NCBI GenBank assembly: GCA_963575745.1 | Contig: CAUYUJ010020615.1 | Span: forward strand, 400,736-464,735 | Length of the DNA stretch: 64,000 nucleotides | Direction: 5' to 3' | Origin: Prorocentrum cordatum | Lineage: Eukaryota; Sar; Dinophyceae; Prorocentrales; Prorocentraceae | Part shown: piece by piece, positions 1 to 9,247 of the stretch | Position numbering within the stretch: position 1 is the first letter of the stretch | Layout of the letters: each line of letters starts with the position of its first letter | Notes under the pieces: model-generated | What the model was told of the DNA's origin: nothing | Databases searched by the model: none | Seen by the model: only the letters and a program-made list of their open reading frames with translations | Position numbers and translations under genes: made by a program

Positions 1-16
1 GCATCTTCGGGGGACC

Positions 17-150
17 TTGTCTGTCCTGTCGCGCCGCGATCCGCGTCGAATCCGTGTCGAATCCGTGTCGAGCGCGTCGAGTCCGTGTCGAATCCGTGCC
101 GAAGCCACGTCGAAGCCACGTCGAATTAGCGTCGAAGCCACCTCGGAGTA
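17..150. repeat. Short degenerate GTCGAATCCGT direct repeats
   Basis: About ten imperfect copies of an 11-12 base unit (GTCGAATCCGT, GTCGAAGCCAC) follow one another. Open frames across it are arginine- and serine-rich and look like repeat translations, not genes. Confidence 0.7.
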
Positions 151-262
151 CAAGAACACTGCAATCCACAGGAAAGGAAAGGTCCCCTCAAGATGCAGAG
201 CAACACGATGCTCGCCATCACTGGCTGCCGAAGTTCTGGAGTCAGTCGTCGGACCGTCTTGC

Positions 263-340
263 CTGGGTGCCCGGGGGCAGACCCCCAGGGGGCTCCTCCT
301 GGGCGACCTGCACCGCTCCGTAAGCTCCGAGTCTCAGGGC
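263..340 (-). CDS. Candidate internal exon (26 codons)
   Basis: On the minus strand a segment reading ALRLGAYGAVQVAQEEPPGG and on to GTQ is bounded by TCCCACAG upstream and CAG followed by GCAAGA downstream. That is a good acceptor and a GC-type donor, both in phase 0. It lies downstream of the glycosyltransferase exons on the same strand, so it could be one of their later exons. Its phase does not fit directly onto the last exon proposed here, and no family motif identifies it. It may also belong to another gene or be chance. Confidence 0.28.
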
Positions 341-430
341 CTGTGGGATGCTTAGAAAGGGGGCATGTTGGGATCGGTAATTATCCCGGAATACGTGACG
401 TCGGCCAGGCCCGCGGGGCGTTGCTCGTCT

Positions 431-672
431 GTCCTCCTCCTCCTCCTCCTCCTCCTCCTCCTCCCCCTCCTCCTCCTCTTCCTCCTCCACCTCTCCTGTT
501 CCTCCTTCTCCTCCACCCCCTCCTCCTCCCCCTTTCCCCCCCCCCTCCCTCCTCTTCCTCCTCCTCCTCCTCATCATCACCATCACCATCATCATCACAA
601 TCACCATCACCATCATCATCCACATCATCATCACCACCATCATCATCATCACCACCACCACCACCACCACCG

Positions 673-733
<61 letters not shown>

Positions 734-795
734 CATCATCCTCATCCTCATCCTCATCCTCATCCTCATCCTCATCCTCATCCTCATCCTCTCCA
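431..795. repeat. Compound (CCT)n - (CAT)n - (CCTCAT)n microsatellite
   Basis: A pure pyrimidine CCT tract passes into CAC/CAT triplets and ends in a regular CCTCAT hexamer array. Long poly-Ser, poly-His and poly-Met frames here are by-products of the repeat. Confidence 0.9.
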
Positions 796-1061
796 CAGCC
801 AGTGCCAGGCAGGGAAACCGCTGCGGGCGCGCGTCAAGCGCTCTCGTCTCTCACAGCACGCTGTTGCTTGCGAGGCAAGCGGAAGGAACAACACGGACTT
901 CGAGGGGCACTTTTATATCGCCGTCGGGCCTCGGCGATTTTCACCTTGCTGCGAGAAGCATGAGGCTACTCAGTCCCAGGTAATCCCAGGCCGACCTCCA
1001 TGGCTCCAGAGCGAGGTCCAAGAGGCGCCAACCACAGACGAGGGGCAAGGATGGAGGAGGA
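796..1061. other. Unassigned spacer
   Basis: Mixed sequence with no supported exon, RNA gene or recognisable repeat. Confidence 0.5.
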
Positions 1062-1260
1062 CTGGCTGAGGGGGGCTGAGGTGGGGAAGCATGGAGCTGG
1101 AATCGGCCAAACACTGCGATGGATCGACGAACGGCCCCGATCGCAAATCCGAACGTTGGTGGGCGGGGTGGGCTATCGGGCCCCCACCGGCGCTCAATCT
1201 GCGATCAGGGGCCGATGCATCCCCCCCGGGGCCCATCCCCCGGCAGACGTTGCACCAGAA
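1062..1260. repeat. F3 foldback/MITE-like repeat, copy 1
   Basis: It shares GGAATCGGC..., a central ATCGGGCCCC and an outward GATGCATCCCCCCC end with copies at 9645-10020, 26075-26272 and 55763-55962. The copies have inverted ends resembling GGGGCAACGAYAGGGGGG. This copy is diverged. Confidence 0.55.
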
Positions 1261-1665
1261 GAGACGGGCCCTCAGCGACCCAGGACTGGCCCAGGGCTGC
1301 CGCGGAAACCCCGAGCCACACAGGCCACAAGCTCCCCTAATCGGCGACGCGCCCAGGGACGGAAGGGAGAGGGGGCAGGCCTTCTCAGCAGACTCAGAAA
1401 GCCTCTGGCCTTCTGAGAGGCTTTCTACGGTAGGTTCGTGAGGCGCCGGCGCGCGAAAAAGTTTTTGACACCGAGCCGATCGTTCAACCTTGAACCGATT
1501 GCGGCCCCGATCGTTCAAAATTGAATTCCGTCGAGTCGTGTGGGGTTACCGTGTCCCTCGGTGCTTCCGCGTCGTTCTGTCGTGCGGAGTTCAACCTTGA
1601 ACGCCTTCGCCGGTGTCGCTGGCGCGCCATCGCCGCGTGAGCCTACAGTCGGCCCTGATTAGTAG
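1245..1665. repeat. R1 dispersed repeat, copy 1
   Basis: This stretch and 2890-3370 are two copies of one sequence. Shared blocks include CACTGGCCCAGGGC (here GACTGGCCCAGGGC), GTTTTTGACACCG, GATCGTTCAACCTTGAA, TGTCCCTCGGYGCTTCCGCG and GGTGTCGCTGGCGCGCCA. The GATCGTTCAACCTTGAA block is followed by an inverted partner (TTCAAGGTTGAA), a small palindrome. Confidence 0.7.
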
Positions 1666-1807
1666 GTCGACCCTCCCAAATCAAGAGTACCCATGTGTCC
1701 TGTATCTCGCGACCCATGCCTCCTACATTCCTATGGCGATGTGACCCTTGGAAGGGTCTCGTGTCCTCTCGCGCGTCCTGTCCAATCAAGTCCGACTGCA
1801 CTGTAAA

Positions 1808-1900
1808 GCCTTCGGAGTTAGAGGGCTTCTGCGGAAGCCCCGCCGCCTTCCGAGAAGGCCTGCTCCTTCTCGTTTCCTCGCTCTTGCCGTCGCTCGGACG
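1808..1900. repeat. F1 foldback repeat, half copy
   Basis: It holds the right arm of the F1 family: CGCCGCCTTCCGAGAAGG, then CTCCTTCTCGTTTCCTCGCTC. Fuller copies are at 3394-3570, 19728-19924 and 24640-24841. Confidence 0.55.
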
Positions 1901-1972
1901 TCCATCCCCCTTTCACGTGCTGGTTTCGTGCGCGCTTGGTGTGCTCGATGAGCCAGGTTGGAGCCTGTTTTT

Positions 1973-2593
1973 TATTACTACCACCCTCTGGATTAAAAAG
2001 TTGTGACCGGCACTATGCGAGAGAGCGATCCCCGCGGGTTTCGCCGGTCGACTGGCCCTCGAGCCTCCACCGTCGATCAACCCCGAGATGACTCCAAGGC
2101 AGGCCCGTGAACCGAATGACGGAACGGCTCTGCAGGGCGTGGAGCTCTGCAGCACAAAGTTATGGAAATCATCGCACACGATTTTTTTGTCTTTGGCGGC
2201 ATGGAAGGCAGCCTGAAAGTACTGTTTGAGGACGTCTTAAGCGAAACGACCACTCTCAGGCGGCATGAACATCGATCTGAAACTTTTTGTGAGGAAGTCC
2301 TAGGCGAAATCGCCACTTTCAGACGGCATGGGAGAATTTCAGATCGCCCTGGAAGGCGATCTGAAACTTTTTTGAGGGAGTCCTAGGCGGAATGCCACTT
2401 TCAGACGCCGGCCCCATTTGGCCTTTATAATATTAGAGGGGGTGAGGTATGCGTCTGAAACTCCCACTTCGGCATCAAATCCAACATTGTCCTGGGCCCC
2501 ATGGCCTAATGGGTGGCCAACAGCGTCTCTCTCTCTCTCTCTCGAACCCCGCCGTCCCAACTTTTTAATCCAGCGGGTTGTAGTATCCGCGAT
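1973..2593. mobile_element. Putative non-autonomous element with inverted ends
   Basis: The left end (TACTACCACCCTCTGGATTA plus AAAAGTTG) and the right end (CAACTTTTTAATCCAGCGGG plus TTGTAGTA) are inverted copies about 600 bp apart. CT-rich sequence lies just inside both. The interior contains three ~70-bp tandem units. No transposase is encoded. A target-site duplication is not obvious. Confidence 0.45.
2208..2406. repeat. Three-unit ~70-bp tandem repeat
   Basis: Three imperfect units run: GATCTGAAACTTTTTGTGAG, GAAGTCCTAGGCG, AATCGCCACTTTCAGACGGC. A related fragment (GAGGAAGTCTCAGGCGGAA) occurs near 23635, so the unit is dispersed. Confidence 0.6.
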
Positions 2594-2795
2594 GGCGGGC
2601 GTGATCGGGGGAGGGGGGGGGTTCGCCCCCCCCCCCCCCCCCCAATCACATCACGGCGGGGGGCCGCCAGAGATCTTAGGACATCCTCGAAGAATCCGTA
2701 GGGCATCTTTGTGAGTGTGGGCAGAATAGCGTGACGCGATCCAGGGGAGGGGGGGGCGGAGGGAGAGGGCCGATCGCGGCCATTGTCGCCCAGAC
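2594..2795. other. Spacer with homopolymer C/G runs
   Basis: Contains G9- and C16-like runs near 2610-2645 and GGGGAGGGGG near 2745. No exon supported. Confidence 0.5.
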
Positions 2796-2870
2796 CTTGA
2801 ACACAACAGGCTCTTGCTCCCCGATGGTCCTCTCCGGGAAGGAAACGCACGCGTCCGAGCGACGCCAAGC
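2796..2870 (-). CDS. Tentative seventh exon of the GT25-like gene
   Basis: Bounded by CCGAAG (acceptor side) and TTCAAG followed by GTCTGG (donor side). One leading base matches the phase-2 end of the exon at 3804-3884, and the segment again ends in phase 2. It reads LGVARTRAFPSRRGPSGSKS then LLCS. The order Ala-Phe, Ser-Arg-Arg-Gly, Leu-Leu loosely resembles the 'HAYxxSRRGAxxLL' region that follows the catalytic core in GT25 enzymes. Two other frames are open here too, so this is weak. Confidence 0.2.
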
Positions 2871-2889
2871 CTTCGGCGTGCCGCCGAGA

Positions 2890-3370
2890 GAGGCGCCGAC
2901 CCGAGAGGAGGGCCCTCGACGGCCCTGCACTGGCCCAGGGCCGCCCCAGAAACCTCGAGCCTGGCCACAAGACCCCCTGCGGCAGGTTCGCGCCAAGAGG
3001 GGGAGGGGGAACGGGAGCAGAAGGGGAGACGAGGAGGATGAGAGAGGAGGAAGAAGGGACGAAGACGATGGAGGAGAGACGGAGAGGCACGGAGAAGTCG
3101 CGCCCCTCCCGGAGACGAGGGGAGGAGGGGTGGCGAGGGGGGCAGGAGAGGATTGCAGGAGGAGCCTCTCCGGCGCCTGCAAAGGTTTTTGACACCGCGT
3201 CGATCGTTCAACCTTGAATCGATCGCGGCCCCGATCGTTCAAGGTTGAATTCCGTCGGGTCCAGTGGCGTTACTGTGTCCCTCGGCGCTTCCGCGTCGCA
3301 AAACTCAACCTTGAACACCTTGGCTGGTGTCGCTGGCGCGCCAACGCCGCGTGAACCTACCGTGAGCCCC
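2890..3370. repeat. R1 dispersed repeat, copy 2
   Basis: Second copy of the sequence at 1245-1665, with a purine-rich GGA/GAG insertion near 2995-3140. The blocks GTTTTTGACACCG, GATCGTTCAACCTTGAA and GATCGTTCAAGGTTGAA are again in order. Confidence 0.7.
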
Positions 3371-3393
3371 CAGGACGGCCTCGGTGCCTCCTC

Positions 3394-3570
3394 TCGGCGG
3401 CGAGCGAGGGGGGGAAGTGGGGAGGAGGCCTTCTCGGGAGGCGGCGGGGCTCCTCAGAAGCCCTCGCGCCTTCGGCGAGGTCATCTGTGTCTTCGGGGAA
3501 GGCTTCGACAACTTCTCAAAGGCCAGGGGACTTCCGAGCCTTCTGAGAAGGCCCGCCTCATCTCTAGAGC
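3394..3570. repeat. F1 foldback repeat
   Basis: Begins CGGCGGCGAGCGAGGGGGG and carries several CTTCTCAGAAG-type inverted hexamers and the GTGTCTTCGGGGAAGG core. The right GC-rich arm is lost. It sits in a minus-strand intron of the GT25-like gene if the exon at 2796-2870 is real. Confidence 0.65.
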
Positions 3571-3803
3571 AGGGACCGACCGACCCGGCATTCCTACAGG
3601 CCTAACACGAAAGTTTCTTAGAACCCCCAAATGTTCGAAAAACCATAACAAGTTCTTAGAACATGAACCCGAGATGTTAAGACAAGACAGTCTCAGCCAG
3701 GAATACTCAAAGAACATTTCGTGCAGACCACGAAGAGCTCCTAGACCACTCTTTGGTAGGCCTATGGGCGAGCTAAGACGCCTCGCCACTGCCTGATTCT
3801 CAC
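3571..3803. other. Unassigned sequence, AT-richer than its surroundings
   Basis: Two short stretches repeat GTTTCTTAGAACCC and AAGTTCTTAGAACATG. Nothing else is supported. It directly follows the donor of the exon at 3804-3884. Confidence 0.45.
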
Positions 3804-3884
3804 TCCCCCCCAGGCTCGCCGCTGATCCTCTCGCGGTACGGCTCTCCCGCCCGGCCCAGATGAAACGAACCAAGGATGACGAAC
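3804..3884 (-). CDS. GT25-like glycosyltransferase, exon 6
   Basis: The exon opens after AAAGCAG and closes before GTGAGA, a textbook donor. Its single leading base completes the codon left by the exon at 4652-4722, giving DWNL-M-FVILGSFHLGR across the junction. GT25 enzymes follow their DWD motif with a hydrophobic strand ending in LG, so reading and position agree with the family. The exon continues AGEPYRERISGEPGG. The inverted repeat at 3885-4068 ends exactly at its acceptor. Confidence 0.48.
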
Positions 3885-4068
3885 CTGCTTTCCACCACCA
3901 CCACCACCATAAGTTGGAGGGGGGAAGGGCGAGGAGGAGGAGGAGGAGGAGGAGGAGGAGGGGAAGGACGAGGAGTTGGAGGGGGAATGAGAAGGGCGAG
4001 GAGGAGGAGGAGGAGGAGGAGGAGGACCCCCTCCCCCTTCAACTTATGGTGGTGGTGGAAAGCAGGCC
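3885..4068. repeat. Inverted-repeat element abutting a splice acceptor
   Basis: The arms CCTGCTTTCCACCACCACCA and its complement near 4043-4068 also share CATAAGTTGGAGGGGG / CCCCCTTCAACTTATG. A GGA microsatellite fills the middle. The left ar­m's outer edge is the CAG acceptor of the exon at 3804-3884. Element-supplied splice sites are typical of introner elements. Confidence 0.55.
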
Positions 4069-4352
4069 CATCGAAGGAGCGAGACAACAGGGATCGGGAG
4101 AGAGCGGGGATCTCGGACATTCAGCGGATCTGGCAGATGTATCGGGCGCCGTGGCCGTTCCAAAGCGCTGCGAAACGCCCTGAGAGCGTTCCAGGACGCC
4201 CTGGAGCGATCATCCCGATCCTGGGCCTGACTGGCCAAATCCGCCCAAAATCGGTGCCCAAACCCACGACTCCGGGGTCCATCCAGACCCAAAGGAAGCC
4301 GCCATTGTCTTAACTGGACCTCCTCCGATCCTCTCACTTGGACTCCCCGCAA
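4069..4352. other. Intron sequence, unassigned
   Basis: No exon or named repeat. GCGCCCAAAATCTG-like wording (CCGCCCAAAATCGG) recurs near 8908, so part is dispersed repeat. Confidence 0.4.
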
Positions 4353-4534
4353 TGGGTACGGAAAAAATGGGTACGCTGCCCAACAACAACTGTTGTGCAA
4401 AGCCAACAGCGGGCGCTGTTGGGCAGGCGCCCTTATGTCTCAAATGGACACCGCCCGCGGCGACGCCGACAGCAAGCCCAGTTCAAAATGAGCAGGATCT
4501 GCCGTCGGCCTTTGTACCCAATCTCTCTGTACCA
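4353..4534. mobile_element. F8 MITE-like element, copy 1
   Basis: The 182-bp element begins TGGGTACGGAAAAAATGGGT and ends ACCCAATCTCTCTGTACCA, inverted with respect to each other. The interior (CAAATGGACACCGCCCGCGG, GACGCCGACAGCAAGCC, TTCAAAATGAGCAGGA) matches copies of nearly identical length at 8581-8763 and 13265-13446. It lies in the intron between glycosyltransferase exons 5 and 6. Confidence 0.75.
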
Positions 4535-4651
4535 GCTTCGATCGTCCCGATCTGCGGCAAGTCTCCCCCTCAGGCGCAGGGCCCCGACAGGCCACGAGGC
4601 CCGAAAAGTGCGCGGCGGTGGCCGCACGGGCGCGCCAGCGCGCGCGGATAC

Positions 4652-4722
4652 ATGAGGTTCCAGTCCTCCCCGTGAGCGTGCGCCTCTTCGAGGTACTGGC
4701 CGAGTCGGACCGCGAAGTTCTC
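4652..4722 (-). CDS. GT25-like glycosyltransferase, exon 5
   Basis: A 71-base open segment after CTCGTCAG reads ENFAVRLGQYLEEAHAHGED, then WNL, and stops before GTATCC. In GT25 glycosyltransferases the LEDD motif is followed about seven residues later by a Phe (xxNF), an amphipathic helix and DWD. This exon supplies exactly those parts. It joins in phase 0 to the exon at 5516-5583 (FDLQ then ENF) and in phase 2 to 3804-3884. It is too short to stand out as an open frame; I found it by looking for the missing part of the domain. Confidence 0.55.
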
Positions 4723-5515
4723 CTGACGAGGCCTGCTCTTTCGCTGCAGGCGGCTAGGTCAAGCGAGGAGGGTTAGCAAGCAGGGAACATGAGCTGCAGG
4801 ATCCAACAATACCTGCCACTCAGCACACAAACTTGGTGTTAGCAATCTCACACGGCAGCCTCATCATGGCCCACTCTTGCAAGTTGGAGCGCGCACAGGC
4901 TCGAGCGACCGCCCGATGAGGCTGCGAGGAGCACTACGAAGGATAAACTGGCGGTCCCTGACTTGGCCAACGTAAACTTGTGGAGATATACTGCGACAGC
5001 CAGCCAGTTTGCGAGATTGCAAGATTGCTGGGCACTGCTGAACTACAAGCAGCTATCACGTAAACTGGAGGCAGCAGCAACAGCCACCGCTGTAAACTGT
5101 AGATCTTCATCAGTTGGCATGCGCGGCATGTACGAGCGCGGCTGGCCGAGTGCGAAGAGAAATCCGAACTGCTTCATGAAAGCACACACACACCGTCCGA
5201 CAACCCGGTCCACCCCCACCCCACCCCACGCGCGACGTTTTACCACTGCATGCGATCCCTCCCCCTCCCCATACTCGCAAACCGAGATCCGACGCCGAGA
5301 AAGAAACACGTCGTACGCCATCGTGAAAACAAACATGACGGAAATTATCGACCCGAACCGTTGTGCGGGATTGCCAGAGGAGAGCAATGAAGGTCTCAAA
5401 GCACGAAACGGGACGACGGCGCTAGACACCCGGATCTGAGAGGAATCTGAGGGCACGCCATCCACAGCCCAACGTACGATCACCAACACAGCTCAGTATG
5501 AGGTGAGGAGCCATC
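4723..5515 (-). other. Intron 4 of the GT25-like gene (793 nt)
   Basis: No repeat family or exon seen inside. The proposed donor is GA (CTGCAG then GATGGC) and the acceptor CAG. Both ends carry CAGGA, so the exact cut is ambiguous by a few bases. Confidence 0.4.
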
Positions 5516-5583
5516 CTGCAGATCGAAGTCGTCTTCCAAGATGAGTGCACAAGAAAGCCGCGGTACCCCGCGGAGGGGTCTCA
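5516..5583 (-). CDS. GT25-like glycosyltransferase, exon 4 (LEDD motif)
   Basis: The segment follows CGGGCAG and reads VRPLRGVPRLSCALILEDDF then DLQ. ALILEDD is the metal/nucleotide-sugar motif that defines GT25 (PF01755) enzymes, which move galactose or glucose onto lipopolysaccharide or hydroxylysine acceptors. The two leading bases fit the phase-1 end of the exon at 39796-39949, restoring the normal order SH..IW then LEDD. The frame also runs on to a stop at 5480, so the donor choice rests on the better fit of exon 5. Substrate and cell location are unknown. Confidence 0.58.
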
Positions 5584-5636
5584 CTGCCCGAGACACCCAC
5601 AAAAGCGAACGCGGAGTTGCTGACGATGTTCCGCCG

Positions 5637-5905
5637 CCTCCTCCTCCTCCTCCTCCTCCTCCTCCTCCTCCTTCTGCTCCGTCCTCCCTTCGTCTGACCC
5701 TCGTCTTGTTCCTCCCCCTCCTCCTCCTCCTCCTCCTCCTCCTCCTCCTCCTCCTCCTCCTCCTCCTCCTCCTCCTCCTCCTCCTCCTCCTCCTCCTCCT
5801 CCTCCTCCTCCTCCTCCTCCTCCTCCTCCTCCTCCTCCTCCTCCTCCTTCCCCTCCTCCTCCTCCTCCTCCTCGTCCTCGCTCTCCTCTTCCTCGCTCTC
5901 CTCCT
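5637..5905. repeat. (CCT)n microsatellite
   Basis: About 260 bp of almost uninterrupted CCT with a small interruption near 5680-5715. Poly-Leu, poly-Pro and poly-Arg frames are artefacts. Confidence 0.95.
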
Positions 5906-6179
5906 CTTACTCTTCCGCCCCACTCCTCCCAGGGCCCGTTCCTGCTACTCCATCCACCCTCGCCCCGCGTAGGGAAAGGAGGGAGGAGGAGGGTGGGCCC
6001 AACCGCCATGAGCGAGGCGGTGGCAGGAGCACGCAAGGCAAGGCTGAAGGAACTTCTGCCGAGCCTGGCCTCTGCCGGGCTCGGCCTCGGCGAGTCTGAA
6101 AGGCGGGCGCCTGCCGTCAAGCATCTGCGATGTTGTTGTCCACCTCGGGGGGGCGCGGTGAACTGAAGCTGCTGCTGGG
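5906..6179. other. Unassigned spacer
   Basis: No exon or repeat family seen. GCCGAGCC / GGCTCGGC near 6058-6085 forms a short inverted repeat. Confidence 0.45.
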
Positions 6180-7858
6180 TGCCGGCTTCCCCTCCCCCGT
6201 CTTCTCCCCCCTCCCGCTGCTCCTCCTGTTCTTCTGCAAGTTACCTGTCGTTCTCCTTCTCCCTCCCCGTCTTCCCGCTCTCGTCGCCGTCGTCGTTATC
6301 CTTCCCCCCTCCTCCTGCCTAATGTTATCCCCCTTCTCGTCCTCTACATGTTCCTGCGGACTTCCTGCGACAGGATTTGGCGCGGTGTCCCAGGGGCTTC
6401 GAAATGGCAGCGTTCCACCTCTTCCTACTCGCCCTGCTCCCCTCTTTCACCCTCCTGCCTTTCCCAGTCCTGCTTCCCGTCATATCTCTCAACTCCCACC
6501 CTCCCTCTCTTCTGCTTCCTTGTCCTCATCCCTATCGCTCTCCTCCATCTCTTGCCAGGCAGACTCCTCCTGCTCCTCCTCGGGCGTCCTGCTGCCATCC
6601 GTCCACCTCTCTCTGTCCCACCTCCTGGCCCCTCCAATTTCTTCTCTGCCTGCCCACACCTTTGTCTGCCCCTGCCCCTGCCCCTCCTCCGTCTCCGTGC
6701 TCCAACTCATTATCCTCATGCTCCTCCAGCTGTTCCTGCTCGCCCTTCTGCTCCTCCTGCTTCTGCTTCTGTTTCTGCTTCTGCTTAGGCTCCTGCTCCT
6801 GCTCCTGCTCCTGCTGCTCCTCCTCCTGCTCCTCCTCCTCTTCCTCCTCCTCCTCCTCCTCTTCCTCGTCCTCTACCGCCTCCTCCACCTCCACCTCCAC
6901 CTCCACCTCCACCTCCAACTCCACTCCTCCTCCTCCTCCTCCTCTTCTCTTCTTCTTCTCTCTCTTCTTCTTCTTCTTCTTCTTCTTTCTTCTTCTTTCT
7001 TCTTCTTCTTCGTCTTCTTCTTCTTCTTCTTCTTATTATTCTTCGTCTTCTTCTTCTTCTTCTGCTTCTTCTGCTTCTGCTTCTGCTTCTGCTTCTGCTT
7101 CTGCTGCTTCTGCTTCTGCTTCTGCTTCTGCTTCTTCTGCTTCTGTTTCTGCTTCTGCTCTGCTTCTGCTTCTGCTTCTGCTTCTGCTTCTGCTTCTGCT
7201 TCTGCTTCTGCTTCTGCTTCTGCTTCTGCTTCTGCTTCTGCTTCTGCTTCTGCTTCTGCTTCTGCTTCTGCTTCTGCTTCTGCTTCTGCTTCTGCTTCTG
7301 CTTCTGCTTCTGCTTCTGCTTCTGCTTCTGCTTCTGCTTCTGCTTCTGCTTCTGCTTCTGCTTCTGCTTCTGCTTCTGCTTCTGCTTCTGCTTCTGCTTC
7401 TGCTTCTGCTTCTGCTTCTTCTGCTTCTGCTTCTGCTTCTTCTGCTTCTGCTTCTGCTTCTGCTTCTGCTTCTGCTTCTGCTTTCTGCTTCTGCTTCTGC
7501 TTCTGCTTCGCTTCTGGTCGGTGCCTCTGCTTCTGCTCTCTTCTGCTTCCTGCTTCTGCTTCTGCTTCCTGCTTCTGCTTCTGCTTCTGCTTTCTGCTTC
7601 TGCTTTGTTCTGCTTCTCCTCTCTCTCCTCCCTTCCTCCTCCGCCTCCTCCTCCCTCCTCCTCCTTCCTCCTCCTCCTCCTCCTTCCTCCTCCTCCTCCT
7701 CCGCCTCCTCCTCCTCCTCCTCCTCCTCCGCCTCCTCCTCCCCCCCCCCCCTCCTCCTCCTCCTCCTCCTCCTCCTCCTCCTCTCCTCCTCCCTCCTCCT
7801 CCTCCTCCTCCTCCTCCTCCTCCTCCTCCTCCTCCTCCTCCTCCTCCCCCCGCATCCC
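6180..7858. repeat. 1.7-kb pyrimidine-rich tract with TTCTGC hexamer array
   Basis: Mostly C and T on the plus strand. Blocks in order: irregular CTCC (6180-6700), CTGCTC/CTCCTG (6715-6870), CCACCT (6885-6920), TTC (6945-7060), a nearly pure TTCTGC array (about 7060-7510), then CCT (7625-7850). Frames over 700 codons long are repeat translations. Confidence 0.95.
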
Positions 7859-8370
7859 GAGGAGGGAGAGGAGCACGAGGAGGGCACGAACGCCTGTGCC
7901 TCTGGCACCAGAGGACGGCGGACAGGAGTGGGACGGGGGTGCGGGGCGTCTCGGGGAGCATGCCCTGCCCGTCGAGCATCGAGGATCTAAACCTGGGAGC
8001 GAGGACTGAGGATCAGGGTGCTCGGATGCGTTCGCCCTCCCGTGGGCCTCGGGGACCCTTCGGAGAACTCCACGGCGGAACGGGGGGCGACTGGCCCACT
8101 GCGACGGAAGCCCGTCCCGACCAGGGATCGGCCCTGGCCTCCATATGCTCTAGGCGGCTCGGCGTCGTCGTCCTCCTCCTGCACGTACACCTCAGACTCT
8201 GCGTTCCCTCACTCCTTATCCAGTTCCCTCTTCTCGTCCTTTTCCTCGGTCCTAACCAGGACTTCTCGACCTCCGCCTCGTCCTGCTTCCCCTCTCCTAT
8301 ACATCCTCCTCTGCCTCTCCATCCCTCTGTCCCTCTCCCTCCCTCTCTCTCGCTGTCGATGTGGCAGGTG
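7859..8370. other. Unassigned spacer, CT-rich towards its right end
   Basis: The segment 7860-8180 is non-repetitive and open in several frames, but no splice-bounded exon convinced me. From 8180 it becomes CT-rich. Confidence 0.4.
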
Positions 8371-8412
<42 letters not shown>

Positions 8413-8432
8413 CGCTCTCTCTCTCTCTCTTG
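8371..8432. repeat. (TC)n-(TA)n-(TC)n compound microsatellite
   Basis: A TC dinucleotide array switches to (TA)14-like sequence and back to TC. Confidence 0.95.
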
Positions 8433-8580
8433 TTTTCTCTATCTCGCTCTTTCTTTCTCTCTCCGCATTTCCCAGCTCCTCCAAACCGCTTCCTGACCTT
8501 TTTCAGGGGTGCGTTCTGACCTAACTTTCGACGGGGGTTGCAGCCGTACCGACGAAGAACCGCATGTTGGACGCCCGACA

Positions 8581-8763
8581 TGGGTACGGAATAAATGGGC
8601 ACGATGCCCAACAACAAATGTATCTCAAAACCGACAACGGCCGCCGATGGGCAGGAGGCCATCCGTCTCAAATGGACAACGTCCGCGGCGACACCGACAG
8701 CGAGCCCTGTTCAAACTTAGCAGGAAATGCTGCAGGTCTTTGTGCCAATTATTTCCGTAGCCA
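8581..8763. mobile_element. F8 MITE-like element, copy 2
   Basis: It starts TGGGTACGGAATAAATGGGC, has the CAAATGGACAACGTCCGCGG core and a decayed right end (TTTCCGTAGCCA). Confidence 0.7.
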
Positions 8764-9099
8764 CTTTCATAATTCCAATCCTGGAGGCCAAGATCGGGCG
8801 CAAACCGTCCAGCCAGCTCGATCTCCGAACCTCGATTCTCCCACTCCCTCCCCACCTTGGAAGCGGCTGGGACCCCCAAAAATCGGTCAATGGAGCCAAG
8901 TGCGCCCAAAATCTGTTCGCGGACCCTCCCGGGGTCCGTCTGACGCAATCAATATGTGTTTGACGGTCCCAAGCACGAAAACGGCTCCGGCAGGCCGAAA
9001 AAGGCAAACAAGAACAGTCGAACCCAGCACCACGAACATGCCCGACCTTCCTGCTGGCCGGAACCATTGCCGGGCCACCTCAGACCCACAGCTGGCTCC
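8764..9099. other. Unassigned spacer with dispersed-repeat words
   Basis: GACCCTCCCGGGGTCCGTCTGAC near 8924-8945 resembles 22418-22440 and 27286-27302, so part of this is a dispersed repeat. No gene supported. Confidence 0.4.
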
Positions 9100-9221
9100 A
9101 ACCCCCGCACTTCTTTCGGAGCCCGCGAGAGCGGATCGACGCGCTCCCCTGCCAGATGATCCCTCGCCAGGCGGGCCGCGAGGTTGAGCGCGCGCAGCCG
9201 CCCGCCTGCCAGCGCCGCTGC
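9100..9221 (-). CDS. Candidate exon fragment, function unknown
   Basis: The minus-strand frame ALAGGRLRALNLAARLARDH then LAGERVDPLSRAPKEV has the composition of a helical coding exon, with an acceptor-like GGGGCAG at its left and GTGCGG after it. It could be a further exon of the NYN-domain gene, whose last exon found is at 13135-13229. The exact ends and phase are not resolved. Confidence 0.25.
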
Positions 9222-9247
9222 CCCAGACTCGAATCGGGGCCAGTATC

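Noticed and set aside
4963-5439. 158-codon plus-strand frame
   Set aside because: No motif, unusual composition, and it overlaps the minus-strand intron; treated as chance.
6130-8496. 788-codon plus-strand frame and overlapping minus frames over 300 codons
   Set aside because: Composed of poly-Leu, poly-Ser, poly-Ala/Ser or their complements from triplet and hexamer repeats; all three frames on both strands are open at once.
8751-8766. TTCCGTAGCCACTTTC, resembling the spliced leader start
   Set aside because: It is the right end of an F8 element; the matching copies read TTCCGTACCA, so the likeness is accidental.
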